Positions 1-6,387 are shown, counted from the stretch's first letter. The stretch is 7,882 nt of DNA from Gammaproteobacteria bacterium (GCA_026995955.1 JALWNJ010000034.1:1-7882); one strand, 5' to 3'. Translations and numbers: made by a program. The notes: generated from the sequence alone by a model not told the origin.

Positions 1-2280
1 ACGCTGGTCAACACCATGACCGGCACCACCCTGGACCGGGAGGGCGTGATCGAGAAGTTCGGCGTGGCGCCGGAGCAGATCGTGGACTACCTGGCGCTGA
101 TCGGCGACAAGGTGGACAACGTGCCGGGCATCCCCGGGGTGGGGCCCAAGACCGCGGCCAAGTGGCTGCAGAAATACGGCACGCTGGAGAACCTCGTCGC
201 CCATGCCGACGAGATCGGCGGCAAGGTGGGCGAGCGGCTGCGCGAGCACCTCGACCAGTTGCCGCTGTCGAAGCGGCTGGTGACCATCCGCCGCGATCTC
301 GATCTGGATCTTCCGCCCGGGGCGCTGCAGCTGCGCGAACCCGACCGCGAGCGGCTGCGCGAGCTGTTCCGGCGCCTGGAGTTCCGCACCTGGCTGCGGG
401 AGCTGGAGGAAGCGGTCGCCGGCGAGGTGGTGAACGAAGACGAGGGTGGTGCCGCCGTGCAGGTGGATCGCGACGGCTACGAGGCGATCCTCGACGAGGC
501 GCGCCTCGAGCACTGGCTGGAACGGCTGGCGCAGGCCGAGCTGTTCGCCTTTGACACCGAGACCACCGATCTCGACTACATGCGCGCCCGCGTGGTGGGC
601 ATGAGCTTCGCCGTGGCGCCGGGCGAGGCCGCCTACCTGCCGCTGGCGCACGACTATCCCGGCGCGCCGGAGCAGCTCGACTTCGACCGTGTCATGGCGC
701 GGCTGCGGCCGCTGCTGGAGGACCCCAACCGGCCCAAGCTGGGCCACCACCTGAAGTACGACCGCAATGTGCTGGCCAACCACGGCATCAGCCTGCGCGG
801 CATCCGCCACGACACCATGCTGGAGTCCTACCTGTACGATTCCAGCGCCCGCCAGCACGACCTCGACAGCCTGTGCCAGCGCTATCTCGACCACTGCAAC
901 ATCAAGTACGAGGAGGTGGCCGGCAAGGGCGCGAAGCAGATCCCCTTCAACCAGGTGGCGCTGGAGCAGGCCGTGCCCTATGCCGCCGAGGACGCCGACC
1001 TGTGCCTGCGCCTGCACCGGCACCTGTGGCCGCTGCTCGAGGAACGCGAGGGGCCGAAACGGGTGTACGAGGAGATCGAGATCCCGTTGATTCCGGTGCT
1101 GTCGGACATGGAGCGCACCGGGGTGCTGATCGACACCGCCCTGCTCGGCCGCATCAGCCAGGAGCTGGCCGAGCGCATGGCCGAGCTGGAACGGCGCGCC
1201 CACGAGCTGGCGGGCGAGCCCTTCAACCTCGGCTCCACCAAGCAGCTGCGCCACATCCTGTTCGACAAGCTGGGCATCCCGCCGCTCAAGAAGACCCCCA
1301 AGGGCGAGCCCTCCACCGCCGAGGAAGTGCTGGTGCAGCTCGCCGAGGACTACGAGCTGCCGCGCGTGATCCTCGACTGGCGCAGCCTGTCCAAGCTCAA
1401 GAGCACCTACACCGACAAGCTGCCGCAGATGGTCAATCCCGACACCGGGCGCGTGCACACCTCGTACCATCAGGCGGTGGCGGCCACCGGCCGGCTGTCC
1501 TCATCCGACCCCAACCTGCAGAACATCCCCATCCGCACCCGCGAGGGGCGGCGCATCCGCGAGGCCTTCGTGGCACCGCCGGGGCGGGTCATCCTGGCCG
1601 CCGACTATTCCCAGATCGAGCTGCGCATCATGGCCCATCTGTCCGGCGACGAGGGCCTGCTGCGCGCCTTCGCCGAGGGGCGCGACATCCACCGCGCCAC
1701 CGCCGCCGAGGTGTTCGGCGTGCCCGAGGACCAGGTCACCGACGAGCAGCGCCGGGCGGCCAAGGCCATCAACTTCGGCCTCATCTACGGCATGTCGGCC
1801 TTCGGTCTGGCGAAGCAGCTCGGCGTCGATCGCGCCATCGCGCAGGAATACATCGACCTCTACTTCGCGCGCTATCCCGGCGTGCGCCGCTACATGGACG
1901 AGACGCGCGAGAAGGCGCGCCGCCAGGGCTTCGTCGAGACCCTGTTCGGGCGCCGTCTGTACCTGCCGGAGATCCGCAGCCGCAACGCCCAGCGCCGCCA
2001 GTACGCCGAGCGCACCGCCATCAACGCGCCCATGCAGGGCACCGCCGCCGACATCATCAAGCGCGCCATGATCGACCTGCACCGCTGGATCGGCGCGGGC
2101 CACGGTGCGCGCATCGCCATGATCATGCAGGTGCACGACGAGCTGGTGTTCGAGATCGACGCGGATTTCGTGGACACCGCCCGCGGCGAGAGCGAGCAGC
2201 GCATGAGCCGCGCCGCCGAGCTGCGGGTGCCGCTGGAAGTGGGCATCGGCGTGGGCGCCAACTGGGAGGAGGCGCACTGA
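1..2280 (+). CDS. polA: DNA polymerase I, 5'-truncated by window edge
   Basis: Template-directed DNA polymerase that removes RNA primers and fills gaps in replication and excision repair. The frame is open from base 1, so the Met at 16 is internal; about 759 residues are visible of a family length near 900-930. Visible in order: the end of the 5' nuclease domain with its helix-hairpin-helix region (GDKVDNVPG, about 105-131); the 3'-5' exonuclease with all three motifs (DTE at about 553, LKYDR at about 754, YAAED near 978); polymerase motif A (DYSQIELR, Asp codon 1603-1605), motif B (KAINFGLIYG, Lys codon 1762-1764) and motif C (VHDE, Asp codon 2137-2139). The C-terminus (GIGVGANWEEAH) is the normal polA end. 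Proofreading residues are intact, unlike Taq-type enzymes. The gene converges on brnA, with only 28 nt between stop codons and no obvious intrinsic terminator there. No frameshift or unusual insertion is seen. Confidence 0.98.
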   Translation, partial: TLVNTMTGTTLDREGVIEKFGVAPEQIVDYLALIGDKVDNVPGIPGVGPKTAAKWLQKYGTLENLVAHADEIGGKVGERLREHLDQLPLSKRLVTIRRDLDLDLPPGALQLREPDRERLRELFRRLEFRTWLRELEEAVAGEVVNEDEGGAAVQVDRDGYEAILDEARLEHWLERLAQAELFAFDTETTDLDYMRARVVGMSFAVAPGEAAYLPLAHDYPGAPEQLDFDRVMARLRPLLEDPNRPKLGHHLKYDRNVLANHGISLRGIRHDTMLESYLYDSSARQHDLDSLCQRYLDHCNIKYEEVAGKGAKQIPFNQVALEQAVPYAAEDADLCLRLHRHLWPLLEEREGPKRVYEEIEIPLIPVLSDMERTGVLIDTALLGRISQELAERMAELERRAHELAGEPFNLGSTKQLRHILFDKLGIPPLKKTPKGEPSTAEEVLVQLAEDYELPRVILDWRSLSKLKSTYTDKLPQMVNPDTGRVHTSYHQAVAATGRLSSSDPNLQNIPIRTREGRRIREAFVAPPGRVILAADYSQIELRIMAHLSGDEGLLRAFAEGRDIHRATAAEVFGVPEDQVTDEQRRAAKAINFGLIYGMSAFGLAKQLGVDRAIAQEYIDLYFARYPGVRRYMDETREKARRQGFVETLFGRRLYLPEIRSRNAQRRQYAERTAINAPMQGTAADIIKRAMIDLHRWIGAGHGARIAMIMQVHDELVFEIDADFVDTARGESEQRMSRAAELRVPLEVGIGVGANWEEAH

Positions 2281-2308
2281 GCCGTGGTCCGCGTTGACGG
2301 GTGCCGGG

Positions 2309-2632
2309 TCAGGGGCCGGAGTGGCGCTCCCGTTGCGCGATCCACTCCTTGAGTGCCTCGTCCATGCGTGTCTGCCAGCCCTTGCCGGTGGCACGGAACC
2401 AGGCCACCACCTCGGGCGAGAAGCGGATGTGGATCGGCACCTTGGGGTTGGCCTTGCGCGGTCGTCCGCGACGCAGGGCCTTGCCGGCGGCACGGCGTCC
2501 CTCGGTGGGTGAAACGCGCTGCTCGCCCACGCGCCACTCGCCCCGGGCGAAGAATTCCTCGTCCAGTTCCGGTGCCTCGTCAGGGTCGGGCAGCGTGGAT
2601 TTGCGGTGCAAATCGCCGGATTTCTCGCTCAT
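2309..2632 (-). CDS. brnA: BrnA-family antitoxin (DUF4415, ribbon-helix-helix)
   Basis: Antitoxin and autorepressor of a BrnT/BrnA type II toxin-antitoxin system. Of 107 residues, the N-terminal 50 are acidic and probably flexible, suited to wrapping the toxin. Residues 56-98 carry the family signature: a basic GRPRK stretch, then KVPIHIRFSPEVVAWFRATG and a GWQTRMDEALKEWI helix, the dimeric DNA-binding ribbon-helix-helix. The ATG at 2632 is preceded by a strong Shine-Dalgarno sequence (GAGGAAGG, 2636-2643) located inside brnT. The gene starts 53 nt before brnT ends, in another frame, so translation of the two is probably coupled. It is transcribed toward the polA 3' end. Family membership is read from the motif; DNA binding and autoregulation are known for the Brucella pair and inferred here. 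Confidence 0.9.
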   Translation of the reverse strand: MSEKSGDLHRKSTLPDPDEAPELDEEFFARGEWRVGEQRVSPTEGRRAAGKALRRGRPRKANPKVPIHIRFSPEVVAWFRATGKGWQTRMDEALKEWIAQRERHSGP

Positions 2633-2864
2633 TGGCCTTCCTCATCGAAATGATGCGCCTTGCCTGTCCGCGTGGTGTCCACACCACGACGACCATGCGG
2701 CCATCGAGTATGCCCGCCGTGATGAAGCGGTGTTCGCCATAATCGTGCCGAAGGTCCTCGCGGGTGACGGTGACACCGCCAAACACCTCGCCACAACGCG
2801 CAAAGTCCAGCCCGCGGTGGCGCAGGGTCCATTCCCGCTTCCCTGCGTCGTACTCGATGTCCAT
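2580..2864 (-). CDS. brnT: BrnT-family ribonuclease toxin
   Basis: Toxin partner of brnA. BrnT proteins have a RelE-like fold and act as ribonucleases that arrest translation. From the ATG at 2864 the protein has 94 residues, the usual family length. It shows the standard order: an N-terminal [19 protein letters not shown] block (family form: WD..K...N..KHG..F), an acidic-histidine stretch ([13 protein letters not shown]), the central strands [17 protein letters not shown], and the C-terminal [16 protein letters not shown] with conserved basic residues. A GTG at 2882 in the same frame would add six residues (VYIING), but those codons coincide with a TATAAT box and the extra residues do not look like the family N-terminus, so 2864 is preferred. 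Neither start has a clear Shine-Dalgarno sequence. The toxin-first gene order (brnT then brnA) is the usual arrangement. Confidence 0.88.
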   Translation of the reverse strand: MDIEYDAGKREWTLRHRGLDFARCGEVFGGVTVTREDLRHDYGEHRFITAGILDGRMVVVVWTPRGQARRIISMRKANEREIRRFAPQIHAARP

Positions 2865-2871
2865 GCCATTT

Positions 2872-2877
2872 ATTATA
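2872..2877 (-). promoter_or_regulatory. Probable -10 box of brnTA
   Basis: A perfect TATAAT on the minus strand inside a small AT-rich island (about 2868-2888) that stands out from the GC-rich surroundings. No good -35 hexamer lies 16-18 nt upstream. A transcript from this box would begin near 2865, at or one base before the brnT ATG. The island is also the natural place for an autorepressor site, but I see only an imperfect dyad around TATATA. Confidence 0.5.
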
Positions 2878-2959
2878 TACACAAAAAACCCGGTTCGCGG
2901 GCCGGAAAGGTTTTTGCGGGGTGCCTGCAGATTTCGCTGGTACTTTGGGGAAAAGCGCG

Positions 2960-2965
2960 TATAAT
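2960..2965 (+). promoter_or_regulatory. Probable -10 box of the cold-shock gene
   Basis: A perfect TATAAT on the plus strand preceded by GCGCG. The best -35 candidate at 17-nt spacing (CTGGTA, 2937-2942) is weak. The predicted start near 2972 gives a leader of about 117 nt before the csp ATG. This box lies about 85 bases from the divergent brnT -10, so the two promoters share the 2878-2959 region. Confidence 0.6.
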
Positions 2966-2971
2966 CGATCG

Positions 2972-3088
2972 GGCATTGTGTTTCGCAAGGGATCTTTCCC
3001 GCCAGATCTTCCTTCCGGTTTTTCTGCTCGAATCATCCCGCCCGCCAGGCACAGGCGTTTTGTTTTTCTCTTTTCAAGGTATGGAAAT
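2972..3088 (+). promoter_or_regulatory. Long 5' leader of the cold-shock gene
   Basis: About 117 nt of untranslated leader if the TATAAT at 2960 is used. It has a small hairpin (GGGA-TCTT-TCCC, 2989-3000), a GATCTT direct repeat (2991-2996 and 3005-3010), and a T-rich stretch (about 3059-3074) just before an AAGG ribosome binding site at 3076-3079, nine bases from the ATG. Long structured leaders are typical of cspA-type genes, where they control mRNA stability and translation with temperature. I do not see the E. coli cold-box sequence, so leader control is inferred. Confidence 0.45.
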
Positions 3089-3295
3089 ATGGCAACTGGT
3101 ACAGTCAAGTGGTTCAACGAATCCAAGGGCTTCGGCTTCATCGCTCCGTCCGACGGCAGTGGCGACGTGTTCGTGCACTTCTCCGCCATCAATTCGGACG
3201 GCTTCAAGAGCCTTGCCGAAGGCCAGCAGGTCAGCTTCGAGGTGGAAAACGGTCCCAAGGGTCCGCAGGCCACGAATGTGACCGTCATCAGCTGA
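3089..3295 (+). CDS. Cold-shock protein, CspA family
   Basis: Small single-stranded nucleic-acid-binding protein of one cold-shock (OB-fold) domain, acting as an RNA chaperone in the cytoplasm. The 68 residues match the usual 65-70. The N-terminus [18 protein letters not shown] includes RNP1 (KGFGFI, residues 13-18) and is followed by RNP2 (VFVHF, residues 27-31), with the surface aromatics W8, F15, F17, F28 and F31 all present. The C-terminus [10 protein letters not shown] is standard. The frame is open back to 2921, but the added residues are leader sequence with no family resemblance, so the ATG at 3089 is chosen. The gene is monocistronic, between its own promoter and a strong terminator. 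Which CspA paralog it corresponds to cannot be told, so no symbol is given; cold induction is not proven by the coding sequence. Confidence 0.97.
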   Translation: MATGTVKWFNESKGFGFIAPSDGSGDVFVHFSAINSDGFKSLAEGQQVSFEVENGPKGPQATNVTVIS

Positions 3296-3313
3296 GGCCA
3301 GTCCTCGCAGATG

Positions 3314-3346
3314 CACAAAAACCCCGCTTCGGCGGGGTTTTTTGTG
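3314..3346. terminator. Bidirectional intrinsic terminator after csp
   Basis: A six-base-pair GC stem (CCCCGC 3322-3327, GCGGGG 3332-3337) is closed by a TTCG tetraloop and flanked by AAAAA on the left and TTTTTT on the right; the outer CAC/GTG also pair. It ends the csp transcript in the plus direction. With its five-base U tract in the other direction it is also the first good stop for transcription coming from the rof operon. Confidence 0.93.
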
Positions 3347-3368
3347 GGCGGCCGATTTTTCCGGCCAG

Positions 3369-3396
3369 GGAACCTTTTCCTGCCGCGGGCGTCTCA
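3369..3396 (+). promoter_or_regulatory. Possible ECF/sigma-E-type promoter for the small RNA
   Basis: GGAACCTT (3369-3376) and GTCTCA (3391-3396) resemble the -35 GGAAC and -10 GTC elements recognised by sigma-E and related ECF factors, with 16 nt between GGAAC and the CGTC at 3390. The predicted start, about 3401-3404, falls directly in front of the first hairpin of the structured region. No sigma-70 promoter is visible at this place. The match is short, so chance is possible; its position is the main support. Confidence 0.4.
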
Positions 3397-3401
3397 ATCC
3401 G

Positions 3402-3515
3402 TGAGCGTCATCCCCTGACGCGAGCCCGCTTCCTCCCTGAGCGGGAATCCGGCATCCCCAAGGCCGGAGCGGTTCCCCGGTCTGCCCTCCCCCCTGACAG
3501 GCCGGGGTTTCTTTT
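3402..3515 (+). ncRNA. Candidate small RNA with four C-rich-loop hairpins
   Basis: About 114 nt with no coding potential. It folds on inspection into four consecutive stem-loops. H1 is GCGTCA/TGACGC (3405-3421) with loop TCCCC. H2 is CCCGCT/AGCGGG (3425-3445) with loop TCCTCCCTG. H3 is TCCGGC/GCCGGA (3448-3468) with loop ATCCCCAAG. H4 (3475-3507) is an 11-bp stem with one G-U pair and loop CCCTCCCCCCTGA, followed by TTTCTTTT. Different stems with similar C-rich loops suggest selection on the loops. C/U-rich loops of this kind are known in bacterial sRNAs that bind G-rich Shine-Dalgarno regions, such as Xanthomonas sX13 and the alphaproteobacterial CcsR type. The ECF-like element upstream and the terminator both point to plus-strand transcription. 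No known family can be assigned by eye. The alternative is 3' UTR structure of the rof operon on the other strand. Confidence 0.55.
3475..3515 (+). terminator. Intrinsic terminator of the candidate small RNA
   Basis: CCCCGG (3475-3480) pairs with CCGGGG (3502-3507), extended inward by a T-G wobble and CTG/CAG to 11 pairs around a C-rich 13-nt loop, then TTTCTTTT (3508-3515). The T tract exists only in the plus direction; read on the minus strand the stem is followed by AACCG. With csp already terminated at 3346, this second terminator implies another plus-strand transcript starting between the two. Confidence 0.7.
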
Positions 3516-3542
3516 GCCCGCGCCATTCATCACGCCCTCCCT

Positions 3543-3800
3543 TCACCCCGGGTTGCCGTCCAGCATGCGCAGGATCCGGTCCAGCCGCAGTACCCGCAGG
3601 GTGCCTGCGGGGGTGCGTCCGATGAGGTATTCGGCGTGGCGCCGGGTGCGCAGGTCGAGTGGCCTGAGGGTGCTGATGCGGCCCGGATGGCGCCCGCCGC
3701 GCAGGGCCAGGCGCAGGGTGCGGCGGTGCATGATGGCCAGTTCCAGCTCGCTGTAGCGGGCGCAGGGGATGGGGGTGTAGGGCGGCGGCCGGATGTTCAC
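3543..3800 (-). CDS. rof: Rho-binding antiterminator Rof
   Basis: Rof (YaeO) is a small protein that binds Rho and blocks its loading on RNA, lowering Rho-dependent termination. The 85 residues match the usual length of about 84-86. The family pattern is clear: YTPIPCARYSELELAIMHRR near the N-terminus (E. coli: YQPINCDDYDNLELACQHH), a central LRLALRGG strand, then AEYLIGRTPAGTLRVLRLDRI, where E. coli has EYLVVEAAGETRELRLDKI. The acidic C-terminal tail of the E. coli protein is missing; here it ends in MLDGNPG. The GTG start at 3800 overlaps the hemW stop as GTGA, so translation is probably coupled to hemW; there is no strong Shine-Dalgarno sequence, which fits coupling. It is the last gene of the rph-rdgB-hemW-rof operon. 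Identity is from remembered family motifs, not a search. Confidence 0.85.
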   Translation of the reverse strand: MNIRPPPYTPIPCARYSELELAIMHRRTLRLALRGGRHPGRISTLRPLDLRTRRHAEYLIGRTPAGTLRVLRLDRILRMLDGNPG

Positions 3801-4948
3801 TCGGGCAGGAACCTCGCGGTCAGTTCGTCGAGAAAGCGCCAGCCCCGCTCGGATGGACGGATGCGGGTGCCTGTCTTCGATAATAGACCTTCCTCCAGCA
3901 GTTCGCCGAGTTCGGGTTCCAGCGCCCCGTCTTCGAGGCCGGTGCGGGCGCGGAACAGTGCGAGATCGAAGCCCCCGCGCAGGCGCAGGGCGTTGAGCAT
4001 GAATTCGAAACGCCGTTCGGCCGGGGATACGGTCTGCTCGCTGGTGATGGCCGCTGCGCTGCCGGCGTCCGGCAGGTAGCGTTGCCGCTGGCGCTGGCGG
4101 GCACGGCGCAGGATGCGCTCGTCCGGCAGGCTGAGCTTGCCGTGGGCGCCGGCGCCGATGCCCAGGTAGTCGCCGTATTCCCAGTAGTTGCGGTTGTGGC
4201 GGCAGGCATGGCCGGGGCGGGCATGGGCCGAGACCTCGTACTGATGCAGGCCGTGTTCGGCCAGCAGGGCCAGCCCCGCCCGGTAGAGCCGGTCCACGGC
4301 TTCCTCGTCGGGCAGGCGCGGCGGGCGGGCATGGAACAGGGTGTTGGGCTCCAGCGTGAGCTGGTACCAGGACAGGTGCGGCGGGGCATAGGACAGCGCC
4401 GTGCGCAGGTCGGCCAGCCCGGCCTCCGGGTCCTGGCCCGGCAGCCCGAACATGAGGTCGAGATTGAAATTGTCGAAGCCGGCGGCCAGGGCGGCGTCAA
4501 TGGCCCGGCGCGCCTCGGCGCCGTCGTGGATGCGGCCGAGGCGTTGCAGCAGCGCGTCGTCGAAGCTCTGGATGCCCAGCGACAGGCGGTTGATGCCGAG
4601 CGCGCGATAGTCGGCGAAGCGTGCCTGCTCGACGGTGCCGGGGTTGGCCTCCAGGGTGATCTCGCAGTCCGACACCAGCGGCAGGCGCGCGCGAATGCCC
4701 GACAGCAGGCGCGCCAGGGCCTCGGCCGAGAACAGGCTGGGCGTGCCGCCGCCGAGGAACAGGCTCTGCACCCGGCGGCCCCAGACCAGCGGCAGCTCCA
4801 GCTCCAGGTCGCGCAGCAGGGCATCGACATAGGCCTGCTCGGGGATGGGCCCGTCGCCCACGGCATGGGAGTTGAAGTCGCAGTACGGGCACTTGCGCAC
4901 GCACCAGGGGATGTGGACATAGAGCCCGAGCGGAATGGCCTGGGGCAT
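3797..4948 (-). CDS. hemW: HemW, radical SAM heme chaperone
   Basis: Radical SAM family protein that binds heme and is thought to deliver it to target proteins such as respiratory enzymes; long misannotated as oxygen-independent coproporphyrinogen III oxidase. The 383 residues are the family length. The N-terminus YVHIPWCVRKCPYCDF carries the CxxxCxxC iron-sulfur motif (C16, C20, C23). The next key position is Phe rather than the fourth Cys of HemN, which favours HemW. GGGTPS (67-71) is the SAM-binding glycine motif, with LEANPG at 99-104. The heme-binding HNxxYW signature is present as HNRNYW (251-256), followed by GIGAGAHG. The C-terminal winged-helix-like region contains RFEFMLNALRLRGGF. 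The ATG at 4948 gives the canonical N-terminus; the open frame up to 5116 is a shadow of rdgB. It starts 7 nt after rdgB and overlaps rof by 4 nt. Confidence 0.95.
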   Translation of the reverse strand: MPQAIPLGLYVHIPWCVRKCPYCDFNSHAVGDGPIPEQAYVDALLRDLELELPLVWGRRVQSLFLGGGTPSLFSAEALARLLSGIRARLPLVSDCEITLEANPGTVEQARFADYRALGINRLSLGIQSFDDALLQRLGRIHDGAEARRAIDAALAAGFDNFNLDLMFGLPGQDPEAGLADLRTALSYAPPHLSWYQLTLEPNTLFHARPPRLPDEEAVDRLYRAGLALLAEHGLHQYEVSAHARPGHACRHNRNYWEYGDYLGIGAGAHGKLSLPDERILRRARQRQRQRYLPDAGSAAAITSEQTVSPAERRFEFMLNALRLRGGFDLALFRARTGLEDGALEPELGELLEEGLLSKTGTRIRPSERGWRFLDELTARFLPE

Positions 4949-4955
4949 GGCGGGC

Positions 4956-5564
4956 TCAGTCGCGGCCGTCGAGGAGCAGGCCCATCTGGTGCTTGAAGAT
5001 GTTGAGCGCGATGCCGCGGTGGCTGATGCGGTTCTTTTCCTCCGGCGGCAGCTCGGCCGAGGAACAGCCATGGGTGGGCACCCAGAACACCGGGTCGTAG
5101 CCGAAGCCGCCGTCACCGCGCGGCTCGGTGAGGATGCGGCCCTCCCACACCCCCTGTGCGATGATCGGGGTGGGGTCGTCGGCGTAGCGCAGATAGACGA
5201 TCAGGCAGATGAAACGGGCGGTGCGCTCCGCTTCGGGGACGCCTTCCAACGCGCGCAGCAGCTTGCGGTTGTTGTCCTCGGCGCTGGCGGCGGGGCCGGC
5301 GTAGCGCGAGGAATAGATGCCGGGCGCGCCGTTTAGGGCGTCCACCTCCAGGCCGGAGTCGTCGGCGATCGCCGGCTGGCCGGTGTGGGCGGCGGCGTTG
5401 CGCGCCTTGAGAATGGCGTTCTCGACGAAGGACAGCCCGGTCTCCTCGACATCGGGCACGCCGAAGTCGGACTGCGGCCGGATGGCGAGGTCGAGATCGG
5501 AGAGAATGTCGGTAAATTCCCTGACCTTGCCCGGATTTCCGGTTGCCAGGACGATGCGCTGCAT
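4956..5564 (-). CDS. rdgB: RdgB/HAM1 dITP/XTP pyrophosphatase
   Basis: House-cleaning enzyme that hydrolyses dITP, ITP and XTP to monophosphates plus pyrophosphate, keeping deaminated purines out of DNA and RNA. From ATG 5564 it has 202 residues, near the usual 195-200. Motifs: N-terminal [14 protein letters not shown] (phosphate and base pocket), E41-T-G, catalytic [11 protein letters not shown] (67-77, D69), GIYSSRYAG (82-90), the base-recognition GFGYDPVF (153-160), and C-terminal SHRGIAL (181-187). The frame is open to 5627, but the canonical start is [10 protein letters not shown]. The Shine-Dalgarno GGAAGG (5573-5578) lies in the end of rph, and only one base separates the rph stop from this ATG, so coupling is likely. 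The rdgB-hemW adjacency is widespread in gammaproteobacteria. Confidence 0.97.
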   Translation of the reverse strand: MQRIVLATGNPGKVREFTDILSDLDLAIRPQSDFGVPDVEETGLSFVENAILKARNAAAHTGQPAIADDSGLEVDALNGAPGIYSSRYAGPAASAEDNNRKLLRALEGVPEAERTARFICLIVYLRYADDPTPIIAQGVWEGRILTEPRGDGGFGYDPVFWVPTHGCSSAELPPEEKNRISHRGIALNIFKHQMGLLLDGRD

Positions 5565-5565
5565 T

Positions 5566-6285
<720 letters not shown>

Positions 6286-6340
6286 GGGGTGTTCCTCGAT
6301 GGCTGGGTGGTGGATTGGGGGTATCGGAATGTGAACCGGA

Positions 6341-6366
6341 GCCCCGGGGCAGGTGTGGCCCGGGGC
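6341..6366 (-). promoter_or_regulatory. Strong GC hairpin in the rph leader
   Basis: An uninterrupted 8-bp GC stem (GCCCCGGG 6341-6348 with CCCGGGGC 6359-6366) around a 10-nt loop. If rph starts near 6372, this would be the first structure in its roughly 87-nt leader. No U tract follows in either direction, so it is not a standard terminator. Possible roles are mRNA 5'-end protection or leader control; none can be read from sequence alone. Confidence 0.4.
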
Positions 6367-6378
6367 CGGCACGGCGCC

Positions 6379-6384
6379 ATTATA
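6379..6384 (-). promoter_or_regulatory. Probable -10 box of the rph-rdgB-hemW-rof operon
   Basis: Perfect TATAAT on the minus strand (GCGGGTATAATGGCG context), the only AT-rich spot in the divergent region. The -35 hexamer at 17-nt spacing (TCCGGG) is poor. The predicted start near 6372 leaves a leader of about 87 nt. No other promoter is seen before the later genes of the operon. Confidence 0.6.
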
Positions 6385-6387
6385 CCC

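Noticed and set aside
873..2297. Long open frame overlapping polA in another frame, plus minus-strand open frames such as 1501-2493.
   Set aside because: Typical GC-rich shadow frames; arginine- and alanine-rich or low-complexity translations with no family resemblance, fully inside polA, whose motifs are unambiguous.
2884..2915. AAAAACC/GGTTTTT dyad as a terminator.
   Set aside because: No gene upstream in the plus direction needs it, the stem is broken by an AAA bulge, and it lies between two promoters; an operator or chance is more likely.
2921..3088. N-terminal extension of the cold-shock protein.
   Set aside because: The in-frame extension crosses the -10 box and leader and does not resemble any Csp; 68 residues from 3089 is the family length.
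3350..3366. Small hairpin GGCCG/CGGCC with a T-rich loop between the csp terminator and the ECF-like element.
   Set aside because: Only 5 bp and easily explained by GC-rich chance; no T tract after it.
3405..3507. CsrB/RsmZ-like CsrA-sponge RNA encoded on the minus strand (loops with GGA).
   Set aside because: The GGA loops are real on that strand, but the last hairpin has its T tract only in the plus direction and the promoter-like element also points plus, so the plus-strand reading is preferred; the minus reading is kept only as a 3' UTR possibility.
3820..4920. Long minus-strand and plus-strand open frames inside hemW (for example 4082-4996 on the plus strand).
   Set aside because: Shadows of hemW, which carries intact radical SAM and HNxxYW motifs in the accepted frame.
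3797..4948. Coproporphyrinogen III oxidase HemN.
   Set aside because: The fourth cysteine of HemN is replaced by Phe (PYCDF) and the HemW-specific HNxxYW motif is present.
6341..6366. GC hairpin upstream of rph as an intrinsic terminator.
   Set aside because: No T tract on either strand after the stem; listed only as leader structure.
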